DNA of 64,000 nucleotides from an uncultured Agrobacterium sp. (GCA_913777615.1 CAJYTK010000011.1:372001-436000); one strand, 5' to 3'; positions 8,174 to 17,817 are shown, counted from the first letter of the stretch. Notes: generated by a model from the sequence alone, not told the origin. A program made the numbers and translations.

Positions 8174-8542
8174 TTGACGACTATCCGACGCATGACTATC
8201 GCGGCAGCAACTATTGCCGCCTGCTGTTTTATCGCTCCTCTTCAAGCCAATGCCGGTAATGGTTGCGGCGGCGCATCTTGGTATGCTCTGACCTCCAAGA
8301 CTGCTTCCGGCGAGAGGATGAATCCTTCCAATCTGACGGCAGCCCATCGCTCCTTGCGGTTCGGCACCAAGGTCAAGGTCACCAATGCACGCAATGGCAA
8401 GGCTGTCGTGGTTCGCATCAATGACCGAGGCCCCTTCATCAAGGGTCGCGTTCTCGACCTGTCCAAGGCGGCAGCCAAAAACCTCGGCATGGTAAGCTCC
8501 GGCACCGCCAAGGTTTGCTACGAAGTCATGGCCTCCAATTAA
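8174..8542 (+). CDS. rlpA: Septal ring lytic transglycosylase RlpA-family protein
   Basis: The protein of 122 residues has a signal peptide (basic start, hydrophobic stretch about residues 7-22, cleavage near QANA) and a double-psi beta-barrel. The RlpA signature is visible: [55 protein letters not shown], with the catalytic aspartate in NDRGP. RlpA cleaves peptidoglycan strands lacking peptide stems at the septum. The TTG start at 8174 has an AGGGA ribosome site 8 bases upstream; an ATG at 8192 is the alternative. It has no SPOR domain, unlike E. coli RlpA, which is usual for the short rhizobial forms. Confidence 0.88.
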   Translation: MTTIRRMTIAAATIAACCFIAPLQANAGNGCGGASWYALTSKTASGERMNPSNLTAAHRSLRFGTKVKVTNARNGKAVVVRINDRGPFIKGRVLDLSKAAAKNLGMVSSGTAKVCYEVMASN

Positions 8543-8689
8543 GGTTTGTGTTTCGCAAGACCGCGTTACGGTTTTAACGTGGACCAAGCTCTGACTTTCC
8601 GAAGAGGTTTTTCGGGAATTCCTGCCTAAGCCTTGCCCTCGCCGCCATTCGCGTCTACCAACCTGGCAATCCATGAAAAGAGGTAGACA

Positions 8690-9979
8690 ATGCGTTTGGG
8701 CGGGCGTTTGGCCGGAGCAATCGAAGTGTTGGCGGATATTGAGGCGCGTAGACGCCCGGTTGCCGACGCACTGAAAGACTGGGGACTGGCGCATCGTTTC
8801 GCTGGTTCCGGCGACAGGGCCGCCATCGGCAATATTGTCTACGATGCCCTTCGCATGAAACTCTCCCACGCATGGTTGATGGATGACGACAGCGCCACGG
8901 CGCTCGGTTATGCCGTCATGCTGCGCCAGTGGCGAAAAACGCCGGAGCAACTGGCGCAGGAATTCGACGGCGACAAATTCGCGCCCCCATCTCTTTCGGA
9001 AACGTCCCTAAAGGCTCTGACCTCGCGTTCACTCTCCGATGCGCCCTTGCACATCCAGGGCGATATTCCCGAGTGGGTCCAGCCTTCATTTGAAGCCGCA
9101 TTCCCGAACGACTGGCTTCGACAGGCCCAGGCGCTGAATGAGCGCCCAACACTCGATCTTCGTGCCAACACGCTGAAGGCAGGCCGCGACAAGGTCTTGA
9201 GGGCTCTGGAAGAGTCAGGCGCCATCGCGACGAGGATTGCTCGCCAAGGCGTGCGTATTCCGGCAGGGGAAGGTCCATCGCGTCTGCCCAACGTAACAGC
9301 CGAGCTTTCATTCCAGAAGGGCTGGTTCGAGGTGCAAGACGAAGGATCGCAGATCGTCGCCGATCTGGCAGGGGCCGTCGAGGGCGAGCAGATCCTTGAT
9401 TATTGCGCTGGCGGCGGTGGTAAGACGCTGGCGATGGCGGCCAGCATGAACAACAAGGGGCAGGTTCACGCTTTCGACGCCGATCGCAAGCGGCTGGCGC
9501 CGATCATCGAGCGCTTGAAACGCGCTGGCACCCGAAACGTTCAGGTGCATGATAGACCCGCCGAACTGAATGCATTCCGAGAGAAGTTCGACCGCGTTCT
9601 CGTCGATGCTCCCTGCACGGGCACCGGAACATGGCGCAGACGCCCCGATACCAAATGGCGTCTCACACAGCGCAATCTTGAAGAGCGCGTCGGCCAGCAG
9701 GCAGATGCGTTGGATCAGGCAAAGACCTTCGTCCGCCCCGGCGGTGAACTGCTCTATGTCACCTGCTCCGTGCTTCCGGAAGAAAACGAGCGTCAGGTCC
9801 GTCGATTCTGTACTGAAAACCCGGAATTCTCCATTACGTCCGCACTGGACAGATGGACGAAAACCTTTGGACAGACCGCTGTCAAGCCTCACTCGGCAGA
9901 TGGCGAGACCGTCACGCTGACGCCTGCGACGACCGATACTGACGGTTTCTTCTTCTGCGCCATGACCCGTCGGGCATAA
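8690..9979 (+). CDS. RsmB/NOP-family 16S rRNA cytosine-5 methyltransferase
   Basis: The 429-residue protein has an N-terminal NusB-like RNA-binding region (residues 1-150) and a C-terminal Rossmann methyltransferase domain. Motif I appears as ILDYCAGGGGKTLAMAA near residue 235, the acidic loop as HAFDADRKRL, motif IV as VLVDAPCTGTGTWRRRPD with its conserved cysteine, and motif VI as LLYVTCSVLPEENE with the second, catalytic cysteine. This pair of cysteines marks m5C RNA methyltransferases such as RsmB. The target base cannot be read from sequence. It follows rlpA after 147 bases. Confidence 0.88.
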   Translation: MRLGGRLAGAIEVLADIEARRRPVADALKDWGLAHRFAGSGDRAAIGNIVYDALRMKLSHAWLMDDDSATALGYAVMLRQWRKTPEQLAQEFDGDKFAPPSLSETSLKALTSRSLSDAPLHIQGDIPEWVQPSFEAAFPNDWLRQAQALNERPTLDLRANTLKAGRDKVLRALEESGAIATRIARQGVRIPAGEGPSRLPNVTAELSFQKGWFEVQDEGSQIVADLAGAVEGEQILDYCAGGGGKTLAMAASMNNKGQVHAFDADRKRLAPIIERLKRAGTRNVQVHDRPAELNAFREKFDRVLVDAPCTGTGTWRRRPDTKWRLTQRNLEERVGQQADALDQAKTFVRPGGELLYVTCSVLPEENERQVRRFCTENPEFSITSALDRWTKTFGQTAVKPHSADGETVTLTPATTDTDGFFFCAMTRRA

Positions 9980-10015
9980 CCTGCCGGCACGCAACATGAT
10001 GGTGGCAACTTGCTA

Positions 10016-10032
10016 GTTGGAAAGCTTCTAAA
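10016..10032 (+). promoter_or_regulatory. Irr box (iron control element) upstream of the imelysin operon
   Basis: GTTGGAA, AGC, TTCTAAA matches the ICE consensus TTTAGAA-N3-TTCTAAA recognised by the haem-dependent regulator Irr: the right half is exact and the left half differs at two positions. It lies 83 bases upstream of the imelysin ATG, suitable for transcriptional control. Confidence 0.6.
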
Positions 10033-10114
10033 CTAGAATATTTGACACAAGTTTATGATTGGTTCAGAACTCGCCTTCACAGCCTCGTTACCGCAGTGCT
10101 GGACAGGAGAGAGC

Positions 10115-11392
10115 ATGTTCCGCAAAACCGTTCTGGGCGCCAGCATGGCGCTTTTTGCTGCATCGTCAGCCTTCACCGCGGCTCCCGCGAGAGCCGCAAC
10201 CGATCCCGCCGCCGTCGTCAAGCATTATGCCGAACTGGCGCAGGCGAAATATCAGGATTCGCTGACGACAGCGCAAACGCTGGACAAGGCGATCGACGCG
10301 TTGATCGCCACGCCGAGCGAAGCAACGCTGAAGGCAGCACGTGAGGCCTGGATCAAGGCCCGCGTTCCCTATCAGCAGTCGGAAGTCTACCGCTTCGGCA
10401 ATCCGATCGTCGATGAGTGGGAAGGCAAGGTCAATGCATGGCCGCTGGATGAAGGCCTCGTCGACTATGTCGACAGCTCCTACGGTACGGAAAGCGATGA
10501 GAACGAGCTCTACACCGCCAACATCATTGCCAATAAAAAGCTGACCATCGGTGGCGAAACGGTTGACGCAACGAAAATCACGCCTGAGCTGATCCGCAGC
10601 CTTGCGGAAGCTGGCGAGGTGGAAGCCAACGTCACCACCGGCTATCATGCCATCGAGTTTCTGCTCTGGGGCCAGGACCTTAACGGCACAGGCCCAGGTG
10701 CAGGCAATCGCCCTTACACGGATTATGACACAAAGAACTGCACGGGCGGAAATTGCGACCGCCGCGCCGAATATCTCAAGGCTGCCTCCACGCTTCTGGT
10801 TTCCGACCTAAAGGAAATGGCCGCAAACTGGGCACCCGACGGTGAGGCAACGAAGAATGTCGAAGCAGACGCCAAGAAGGGTCTCACTGCCATCCTGACC
10901 GGCATGGGCTCCCTGTCCTACGGCGAGCTCGCCGGCGAGCGCATGAAGCTTGGCCTTCTGCTGCACGATCCGGAAGAGGAGCACGACTGCTTCTCCGACA
11001 ACACCTACAACTCGCACCTCAATGACGCGATCGGTATCGCCTCGGCCTATACGGGCGAATACATCCGGGCCGACGGCACCAAGATGACAGGCCCTTCGCT
11101 ATCCGAACTCGTTGCCGCTAGCGACAAGGCGCTGGATGACGAGATGAAGGCGAAGCTGAACAAGACGCTCGATGCCATGCACGCCATGGAGAAGCGCGCC
11201 CAGACGGTGGAGGCCTATGACCAGATGATCGGCGAAGGCAATAAGGAAGGCAACGCCGTGGTTCAGGCAGCCATCGATGGTTTGCTGGACCAGACCAAGA
11301 CCGTCGAGCGCGTCATTGCTGCTCTCGATCTTGGCAAGATCGAGCTGGAAGGTTCCGAAAGCCTCGACAATCCCAACGCCGTCTTCAAGTAA
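10115..11392 (+). CDS. Imelysin-family iron-regulated periplasmic protein (IrpA/COG3487)
   Basis: The 425-residue protein has a signal peptide (MFRKTVLGASMALFAASSAF, cleavage after PARA) and an all-helical imelysin domain. The family's GxHxxE motif is visible as TGYHAIEFLLWG near residue 180, and a second conserved block as HDCFSDNTYNSH near residue 290. Imelysin proteins are envelope proteins of iron-linked operons and may bind iron, but their biochemical role is not settled. The ATG at 10115 has an AGGAGAG ribosome site at 10105-10111, which is why the longer reading frame was trimmed. It heads a four-gene operon with a di-haem oxidoreductase, a second imelysin and a DUF1513 protein, behind an Irr box. 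Confidence 0.88.
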   Translation: MFRKTVLGASMALFAASSAFTAAPARAATDPAAVVKHYAELAQAKYQDSLTTAQTLDKAIDALIATPSEATLKAAREAWIKARVPYQQSEVYRFGNPIVDEWEGKVNAWPLDEGLVDYVDSSYGTESDENELYTANIIANKKLTIGGETVDATKITPELIRSLAEAGEVEANVTTGYHAIEFLLWGQDLNGTGPGAGNRPYTDYDTKNCTGGNCDRRAEYLKAASTLLVSDLKEMAANWAPDGEATKNVEADAKKGLTAILTGMGSLSYGELAGERMKLGLLLHDPEEEHDCFSDNTYNSHLNDAIGIASAYTGEYIRADGTKMTGPSLSELVAASDKALDDEMKAKLNKTLDAMHAMEKRAQTVEAYDQMIGEGNKEGNAVVQAAIDGLLDQTKTVERVIAALDLGKIELEGSESLDNPNAVFK

Positions 11393-11488
11393 GATCTTGC
11401 TACACCATATCGAATGCGGCCGTTCCTGCGGACGGCCTCATTCAACGCTTTATCAACTGTCAAAGCCGGATCACCGTGAGCCGAGGAC

Positions 11489-13009
11489 ATGAAGCACACT
11501 GATCCGATCCGGTTTTTATCACCAGCCTTGGCGATCGCTTTATGCGGCATCCCATCATTGGCTGCCGACCTGACACGCTCCGATATCTCCGGAAGCGATC
11601 TCGCCCGCGTTCTTGCCGTTACCAGACCCGCCAGCGATTTCTCCAAGGCCGAGGCCTTCGAGGCCATGTCTGCCGGTGCCACAACAACGACAGCCGCTTC
11701 AGACACAACCTCTTTCTCCCAGCCATCCGCCAACATCACCTTGGACCAGGGCCAGACCTTCAAGCTCGGTCATGCGCTGTTCCAGAAGCTGTGGGTTTCC
11801 GCACCCTCTTCGACACAAGCCTCCGATGGCTTGGGCCCGCTTTACAATGCCCGCTCCTGTCAGACTTGCCATATCAATGACGGCCGCGGCCGCCCGCCGC
11901 GCAATGGGGAGGATGCCGTCTCGATGATTGCGCGTCTTGCCCGATCGGCACGCACACATGCGGAAGAGAACCTGGTCCAAGATCATCAGGCCTTGAACTT
12001 CCCGGATGTGACCTATGGGGCTCAACTGCAAAATCTCGCCGTGCCGGGTCTTAAGGCCGAAGGCAAGCTGACGGTTTCCTATGAGGACAATTACGTCACA
12101 CTGAGTGACGGCGAGGTCGTATCATTGCGCAGGCCTAGCTACAGCATAAACGAGCTGACCGAAGGACCACTTGAAGCGGCAACCACCGTTTCACCACGGA
12201 TCGCGCAGCCGACGCTCGGGCTTGGCCTGATCGAGGCTCTTGCCGCGGAAGACATTCTGGCTAATGCCGATCCCGATGATAAAAACGGCGATGGTATTTC
12301 CGGCAAAGCCGCCTGGGTACGCGACCATCGGACAGGTAAAATCTCTCTCGGTCGTTTCGGCTGGAAAGCACAGAATGCCACCGTGCGGGATCAGGCCGCC
12401 ATGGCGTTCTCTCATGATCTCGGCATATCGACACCTGATGCCCCTAATGCTTATGGGGACTGCACAGAGAGACAGGCGGACTGTCTAGCCATGCCGACGG
12501 GCGTGCAAACACGGCTAGGCAACACCGAAGCACCCTCGCCGGTTCTCGATCTCGTGACCTTCTACACCGAAAACTTAGGCGTTCCCGCTAGACGCAATGT
12601 CGATGCTCCTAGTGTACTGCGCGGCAAGCAAATGTTTTATGAGAGCGGCTGTGCCACCTGTCATACGCCGAAATTCGTCACGACACGAAATGCGGGCGAT
12701 CCGCTTCATTCCTTTCAGCTGATATGGCCCTATTCGGATTTTCTGCTGCACGACATGGGCGATGCTCTGGCGGACGGGCAGCAGGTGGGGGGTGCGACTG
12801 GCAAGGAATGGCGCACGCCGCCGCTCTGGGGTATCGGCCTGACAGGCGCCGTCAATGGCAACGAATTCTACATGCATGACGGGCGGGCGCGCGGCCTGAC
12901 CGAAGCCGTTCTCTGGCACGGAGGCGAAGCGCAAAACGCGCGTGACGCTTTTGCCGCCTTGCAAAAATCCGACAGGCAGGCATTGCTGACATTTCTGGAG
13001 TCTCTTTGA
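11489..13009 (+). CDS. Di-haem thiol-oxidoreductase-like protein (DHOR family, COG3488)
   Basis: The 506-residue exported protein carries a signal peptide (cleavage near SLAA, residue 27) and two c-type haem motifs, CQTCH near residue 124 and CATCH near residue 388, as expected for the DHOR family of di-haem cytochromes distantly related to MauG and cytochrome c peroxidases. The distal region includes LWGIGLTG and YMHDGRARGLTEAVLWHGGEA, typical of the family. A periplasmic redox role linked to iron handling by the flanking imelysins is inferred from this conserved operon order. Its stop overlaps the next ATG by one base. Confidence 0.87.
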   Translation: MKHTDPIRFLSPALAIALCGIPSLAADLTRSDISGSDLARVLAVTRPASDFSKAEAFEAMSAGATTTTAASDTTSFSQPSANITLDQGQTFKLGHALFQKLWVSAPSSTQASDGLGPLYNARSCQTCHINDGRGRPPRNGEDAVSMIARLARSARTHAEENLVQDHQALNFPDVTYGAQLQNLAVPGLKAEGKLTVSYEDNYVTLSDGEVVSLRRPSYSINELTEGPLEAATTVSPRIAQPTLGLGLIEALAAEDILANADPDDKNGDGISGKAAWVRDHRTGKISLGRFGWKAQNATVRDQAAMAFSHDLGISTPDAPNAYGDCTERQADCLAMPTGVQTRLGNTEAPSPVLDLVTFYTENLGVPARRNVDAPSVLRGKQMFYESGCATCHTPKFVTTRNAGDPLHSFQLIWPYSDFLLHDMGDALADGQQVGGATGKEWRTPPLWGIGLTGAVNGNEFYMHDGRARGLTEAVLWHGGEAQNARDAFAALQKSDRQALLTFLESL

Positions 13010-14130
13010 TGGACATTTCGATGCGCAAACTTCTCGCCATCCTGCCGCTGACAATCTTTCTCGGGTTAAACGTGGCCAAGGCTCAGGACGTCGAACTGAT
13101 GCCTCCGCCACCGCTTGACCCAGTCAAGGTGCGCGCGACGATGGAGAAGGCCGTGGATGGTTTCATTCGCCCCGGCTACGAAAATTTTCGCGACAAGGCC
13201 CGCCTGCTGGAAAGCCGCATGCAGGCGCTTTGTACCGAGCCTTCAGACCGGAAAATGCAGGATGCCAAAGAGGGCTTTGCCGCCACGGTCGATGCATGGT
13301 CCCATATCGAAATCGTTCGCGTAGGGCCGGTCATCGAGCAGAACCGGTTCGAGCGCATTCTCTATTATCCTGACAAGAAGGGGTTGGGCTTGAAGCAGGT
13401 CCAGCGCTACCTTGCAGAAAAGGACGAAAGCGTAACGACGGCGGAGGGCCTTAAAGGTAAAAGTGTTGCCGCACAGGGCCTCGGTGCTCTGGAGTTCGTT
13501 CTTTTTGGCACGGGTGCCGAGACGCTGACGTCGCAGAAGAAAGATTTCCGCTGCCGCTATGGAGCGGCAATCGCCGGAAATCTCGCTAAAATCGGAGACG
13601 AGGTGGTGACGAGCTGGACCGAACCGAATGGAACGGCGAAAAACTGGAAAGAGCCCGGGGCGGACAATCCCGTCTTTCGCGATGAACGAGAGGCATTGGT
13701 AGCGCTGCTTGGCGTTCTCGTCCACGCCTCCGAAGCGGTCCGCGATCAGCGAGTAGAGACCTTCTACAAGGGGCCGGACAATGCCAAATTTCCGCGCACA
13801 GCCATCTATTGGCGCTCCGATCTTACCTGGAAAAGCATTGGCGACAATATCGCCGCCATTCAAGATCTGCTCCACACAGCGCATATGGGCGACCTCCTGC
13901 CGCCCGATCAGCGTTCGATCATCGGCTCTATAGATTTCATCGCTAAATCCATGGTGCGCGTCACCGGTACCATCGGTCCCGATGTCGAAAGAGCCCTTGC
14001 AGACGACAAGGAACGCGCCAAGGTCGATTACCTGCTGTTGAACGGTAAGGACCTGATCTACCGCATCAACGATCAATATGGCGGCGCCATTGGCTTAAGC
14101 TCCGGCTTCTCCTTCTCGGACGGAGACTGA
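13009..14130 (+). CDS. Second imelysin-family protein (COG3489)
   Basis: The 373-residue protein starts with a signal sequence (MRKLLAILPLTIFLGLNVAKA after a four-residue lead) and has an imelysin-type helical domain. The GxxxxE motif appears as AAQGLGALEFVLFGTG near residue 160, where the histidine of the canonical GxHxxE is replaced by leucine, so its metal site probably differs from the first imelysin. The ATG overlaps the upstream stop (TGATG), and an internal ATG at 13021 is an alternative start. It resembles the COG3489 member of the irpA operon, sometimes predicted to be a lipoprotein, although no lipobox is visible here. Confidence 0.83.
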   Translation: MDISMRKLLAILPLTIFLGLNVAKAQDVELMPPPPLDPVKVRATMEKAVDGFIRPGYENFRDKARLLESRMQALCTEPSDRKMQDAKEGFAATVDAWSHIEIVRVGPVIEQNRFERILYYPDKKGLGLKQVQRYLAEKDESVTTAEGLKGKSVAAQGLGALEFVLFGTGAETLTSQKKDFRCRYGAAIAGNLAKIGDEVVTSWTEPNGTAKNWKEPGADNPVFRDEREALVALLGVLVHASEAVRDQRVETFYKGPDNAKFPRTAIYWRSDLTWKSIGDNIAAIQDLLHTAHMGDLLPPDQRSIIGSIDFIAKSMVRVTGTIGPDVERALADDKERAKVDYLLLNGKDLIYRINDQYGGAIGLSSGFSFSDGD

Positions 14131-14131
14131 C

Positions 14132-15223
14132 GTGGCGACAGATCGGCGGCTTCTGATCGACCGGCGCACCTTCATCAAGGCTGCGGGCGCTCCGTTTCTG
14201 GCCTCACTTGCGCCACGGTCCCTTTTTGCCCTGCAGCGAACCGACGCTGTCTTTGCATCCGCTTTTCGTAGTCGCGATGGTGCCTATGGTGTTGCGACAT
14301 TGAGCGAGGCGGGCGAGATCATCGACAGGGTGGCCTTGCCCGCAAGGGCACACGGCATGGCCTCCAGTCCAGCAACCGGGGTGACCGTCGCTTTCGCTCG
14401 CAGGCCCGGCACATTCTTCGTCGCCTTCGACCCTAAAGGCCACAAAGCGCCCGCCGTCATTAGCACGCCGGAAGGCCGACACTTTTACGGGCACGGACAA
14501 TTTTCTCCAGATGGCACGATCCTCTACGCCAGCGAGAACGATTTCGACGGAAATCGCGGCGTGATCGGTCTCTACGATGCGCGCAACGGATTTCGCCGCC
14601 TCGGCGAATATGACGCGCACGGCATCGGCACCCACGACATGACCGTGAGCCCCGATGGCACGATGATCGTTATCGCCAATGGGGGCATCGAAACCCATCC
14701 GGATTTCGGCCGGACCAAGCTCAACATAGACCAGATGGAGCCATCGCTCGTCCTTCTGGATGCCACCACAGGAGACCTTCTCCAGAAGCACAGTGTGCCG
14801 GAACGGCTGAGACAGCTTTCTACCCGCCGTGTCGACCTGGGAAATGACGGGCGTATCTGGTTCGCCTGTCAATATGAAGGTCCGCGTAACGACCTTCCCC
14901 CGCTTGCAGGCTATTTCTCCAAAGGGGACGATATTCGTTTTGTCGCGCTACCCGATAAAACGACCAGCAGACTGGCAAATTACGTCGGTGCGATTGCCGT
15001 CAACCGGAAGGCGGGCGTCGTAGGGTTGACGTCCCCCAATGGCAACGCCTTCGTCACGCTGGATGAACGGAGTGGCGCGGTGCTGAGCGAAACGACCGTG
15101 CGAGAGGCAGCAGGAGTTGCCGCATCAGCGAAAGGCACCATTGCATCCTCCTATGACGGCCACTTTGCAGGGAAGGTTTCCGACGTCGCCTGGGACCAGC
15201 ACATCGTTCGGATTCTGCGCTAA
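14132..15223 (+). CDS. DUF1513 protein with Tat signal (COG3490)
   Basis: The 363-residue protein begins at GTG and carries a twin-arginine signal, DRRTFIKAAGAPFLASLAP, at about residues 10-28, so it is exported folded, possibly with a bound cofactor. The rest looks like a beta-propeller: repeated blocks such as GHGQFSPDGTILYASEND, THDMTVSPDGTMIVIANGG and WFACQYEG. DUF1513 has no assigned activity. It is the last gene of the Irr-box operon, one base after the imelysin stop, matching the COG3487-3490 gene order known from other proteobacteria. Confidence 0.85.
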   Translation: MATDRRLLIDRRTFIKAAGAPFLASLAPRSLFALQRTDAVFASAFRSRDGAYGVATLSEAGEIIDRVALPARAHGMASSPATGVTVAFARRPGTFFVAFDPKGHKAPAVISTPEGRHFYGHGQFSPDGTILYASENDFDGNRGVIGLYDARNGFRRLGEYDAHGIGTHDMTVSPDGTMIVIANGGIETHPDFGRTKLNIDQMEPSLVLLDATTGDLLQKHSVPERLRQLSTRRVDLGNDGRIWFACQYEGPRNDLPPLAGYFSKGDDIRFVALPDKTTSRLANYVGAIAVNRKAGVVGLTSPNGNAFVTLDERSGAVLSETTVREAAGVAASAKGTIASSYDGHFAGKVSDVAWDQHIVRILR

Positions 15224-15264
15224 AGCGCTCTTCTTCCATTGAACGCTTTACCTCTTTGGGCTCA

Positions 15265-15312
15265 CGCATCGCGATTTTGCAAATATCGATTTCGATTTGC
15301 GTGCCAATGCTG
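15265..15312 (+). repeat. Dispersed intergenic repeat, copy A
   Basis: The core begins CGCATCGCGATTTTGC and continues into CGATTTCGATTTGCGTGCC. It aligns with copies B (32458-32504, opposite orientation) and C (48837-48887). The pattern is like the short interspersed elements common in rhizobial genomes. It sits in front of tspO. Confidence 0.5.
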
Positions 15313-15327
15313 TCTTTTGTGAAAAAG

Positions 15328-15819
15328 ATGGAGGAACCAAAGCATCGTGCCGTCATTCTTTCGGGCATGAAGAACGCGCTGATCTATCTCATCTTTATTG
15401 CTGTCGTGGTAACCTGTGGCGCGTTGATCGGAATCAACAATGTGCCCGGTGAATGGTACCAGTCGCTCACCAAGCCGCCATTCAATCCGCCAAACTGGAT
15501 TTTCGGCCCGGTCTGGACCACACTTTATGTCATGATCGCCATCGCCGGAGCCCGTACCTGGTTGCAAAGTCGCATGGGTGGTCGGATGCAGCTCTGGGGC
15601 AGCCAGATGCTGCTCAACTTCCTCTGGTCGCCAATGTTCTTCGGCATGGAGAGCCTCGCAGCTGGTCTAATCGTCATCGTGCCGATGCTAATCTGCATCA
15701 TCGCATTCATCTTCATGACGTTCAGCCGTGACCGCCTGTCCATGTGGCTTTTCGTGCCTTATGCAGCGTGGGTAAGCTTCGCGACTCTGCTAAATGCGAG
15801 CCTTCTTTATCTGAATTAG
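15328..15819 (+). CDS. tspO: TspO/MBR-family membrane protein
   Basis: This five-helix membrane protein of about 163 residues belongs to the TspO family, which binds porphyrins and other small molecules and affects stress and photopigment gene control in alphaproteobacteria. Conserved features are visible: WYQSLTKPPFNPPNWIFGPVWTTLYVMIAIAGARTW between helices 1 and 2, and LNFLWSPMFFG with WVSFATLLNASLLYLN at the end. The start is unclear: ATG 15328 gives 163 residues and ATG 15367 gives 150; neither has a strong ribosome site. The upstream bases belong to a dispersed repeat, which may have displaced the native leader. Confidence 0.88.
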   Translation: MEEPKHRAVILSGMKNALIYLIFIAVVVTCGALIGINNVPGEWYQSLTKPPFNPPNWIFGPVWTTLYVMIAIAGARTWLQSRMGGRMQLWGSQMLLNFLWSPMFFGMESLAAGLIVIVPMLICIIAFIFMTFSRDRLSMWLFVPYAAWVSFATLLNASLLYLN

Positions 15820-15888
15820 TCGCAAAAGCGCTTCAGACTTCGCGCGGCTCTGGAAATCATAAGTAGATAACGCCGCAAAAAACCGGTT

Positions 15889-17817
15889 ATGATCGCTGCA
15901 AAATTGCGGGAGGCGGCGCTCCACGGCCGGTGGACCATGAACATTTCGGATCACATCCAGGAAATTGAACATGTCGGCGTCGGTCGCAATACCGGGCGAG
16001 ATGCCGTGGTGGTAGCGTCCTGGCGGCGCTGCCTCGACACCTACCAAATGGATCCGACCAAGGCCCGCGAGGCTGTGATCGTGTCCGAAAGTCGCCTGCG
16101 TGAGCATCGCCAGCGGGCTGAAGATTTGATCCACATTGCCCGTTCTGCACTGGAGAATCTTTATCGCCAAGTGGCCGAGCAGAACTATGTGCTTCTGCTG
16201 TCAGACCGGCAGGGCGTTACGGTGGATTTTCTGGGTGATCCTTCATTTAACAACAATCTTCGAAAGGCGGGGCTCTATCTCGGTTCGGAATGGTCAGAAC
16301 CCCGCGCGGGCACTTGTGCGGTGGGTGCCTGTATAGCGACCGGTGAAGCGCTGACCATTCACCAGACAGACCATTTCGATGTCACCCATACCCCGCTTTC
16401 CTGCACCGCAGCGCCGATCTACGACACGCAGGGATCGTTGGCTGCTGTTCTGGATATTTCACTATTAAGCTCTCCCATCCTGAAGGCCAGCCAGAACATG
16501 GCACGGCATCTGGTGTCCTCAACCGTGCGCCGGATCGAACTGGCAAATCTGATGGCCAGCAGCCGTCATGATCTTGTGCTACGGTTTGCGGCTGCACCGG
16601 AATTTCTGGATGTCGATCCCGAAGCTGCGCTTTCCGTCGATGGGGCTGGCCGGATCACGGGAATGACCCATGGTGCCGCGCGCATTCTCGCTGCGTCGCG
16701 TGGGTTGGATTGGCACGCCCCGGAAGAGCTCCTCGGACAGCGCCTGGAAGAATTCTTCGAGGCCGACTTTGACGAGCTTTCCTCCCTCACACGCTCCAGT
16801 CTCCCGCAGGATCGGCGGATTGTTTCAAAAAACGGTTCCGTTCTTTACGGCCACGCAATCGAACCTCAACAGCGTCGCTTGTCTGGCTTGAAAGGACGTT
16901 TGAAACACCAGCGAGCCATCGACGGGATCGGCGGCGATAATCCATCCGTCCTCAATCTTCGGCGCAAAATCGAAAAACTGGCACCCGCCAGATTGCCGAT
17001 CTTGCTGCAGGGCCAGACAGGGACCGGCAAGGAGCATCTCGCCCGCATCATTCACGAGACCAGCGGCGTTCGCGGTCGCTTCGTTCCCGTCAACTGCGCG
17101 GCCATTCCGGAGCAGCTGATCGAAAGCGAATTGTTTGGGCATTTGCCGGGAGCCTTTACTGGCGCCTTGCCGAAAGGACGCAAAGGACTAGTAGAGGAGG
17201 CGCATGAAGGTACGCTTTTCCTCGATGAAATTGGCGACATGCCGTTTGCAGCGCAAAGCCGGCTCCTGCGCGTCCTGGCGGAAGGAGAAGTTCTCCCCGT
17301 TGGTGGCTCCACACCGCAAAAGGTCAGTTTCAGAGTAATCTCTGCATCTCATCGTCCGCTGGGTGAGATGGTGCGTAGCGGGGCATTCCGGGAGGATCTG
17401 TACTACCGGCTGAACGCTGCTGTGCTCACCCTGCCCGCGTTGAAGGACCGCGATGATTTTATCTGGCTTCTCGACAGGATTCTCGAAAGACACGCGGTAG
17501 CCGGTCGGCCTCTCATACTGTCCGACGCGGCGCGTCTGGCATTTCTGCGCCACACATGGCCAGGCAATATCCGGGAGCTGGACAACACCATCGCCTATGC
17601 TGCCGCGCTGTGCGACGGTGGAACGATTATGCTCGACGACCTTCCAGAGCTCCTCGGCACCACAGCCACGACAGCGACAGACGGCCGCGACGGCGATCTT
17701 CACGCCATCCTGGCAGCCTGCAACGGCAATATATCCGAAGCGGCGCGCAAGCTCGGCGTCGATCGCACCACGCTCCACCGCCGCTTACGCCGCCTTGGCG
17801 CAGGGAAACCGCACTGA
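15889..17817 (+). CDS. Sigma-54-dependent transcriptional activator, AcoR type
   Basis: The 642-residue regulator has an N-terminal GAF sensing domain (residues about 90-230), a degenerate PAS-like middle, the AAA+ domain with Walker A GQTGTGKE (near 375), sigma-54 contact loop GAFTGA (near 421), Walker B GTLFLDEIGD, and a C-terminal Fis-type helix-turn-helix (ISEAARKLGVDRTTLHRRLRRLG). This matches AcoR, which activates acetoin/butanediol genes. A sigma-54 promoter and paired palindromes lie just downstream, before a butanediol dehydrogenase gene, so that operon is the likely target. An internal ATG at 15937 is an alternative start; neither has a convincing ribosome site. Confidence 0.88.
   Translation: MIAAKLREAALHGRWTMNISDHIQEIEHVGVGRNTGRDAVVVASWRRCLDTYQMDPTKAREAVIVSESRLREHRQRAEDLIHIARSALENLYRQVAEQNYVLLLSDRQGVTVDFLGDPSFNNNLRKAGLYLGSEWSEPRAGTCAVGACIATGEALTIHQTDHFDVTHTPLSCTAAPIYDTQGSLAAVLDISLLSSPILKASQNMARHLVSSTVRRIELANLMASSRHDLVLRFAAAPEFLDVDPEAALSVDGAGRITGMTHGAARILAASRGLDWHAPEELLGQRLEEFFEADFDELSSLTRSSLPQDRRIVSKNGSVLYGHAIEPQQRRLSGLKGRLKHQRAIDGIGGDNPSVLNLRRKIEKLAPARLPILLQGQTGTGKEHLARIIHETSGVRGRFVPVNCAAIPEQLIESELFGHLPGAFTGALPKGRKGLVEEAHEGTLFLDEIGDMPFAAQSRLLRVLAEGEVLPVGGSTPQKVSFRVISASHRPLGEMVRSGAFREDLYYRLNAAVLTLPALKDRDDFIWLLDRILERHAVAGRPLILSDAARLAFLRHTWPGNIRELDNTIAYAAALCDGGTIMLDDLPELLGTTATTATDGRDGDLHAILAACNGNISEAARKLGVDRTTLHRRLRRLGAGKPH

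Noticed and set aside
10026-10038. TTCTA-AAC-TAGAA palindrome next to the Irr box
   Set aside because: It is symmetric but in the wrong order for an ICE (TTC before GAA); the overlapping GTTGGAA-AGC-TTCTAAA fits the consensus better and was reported instead.
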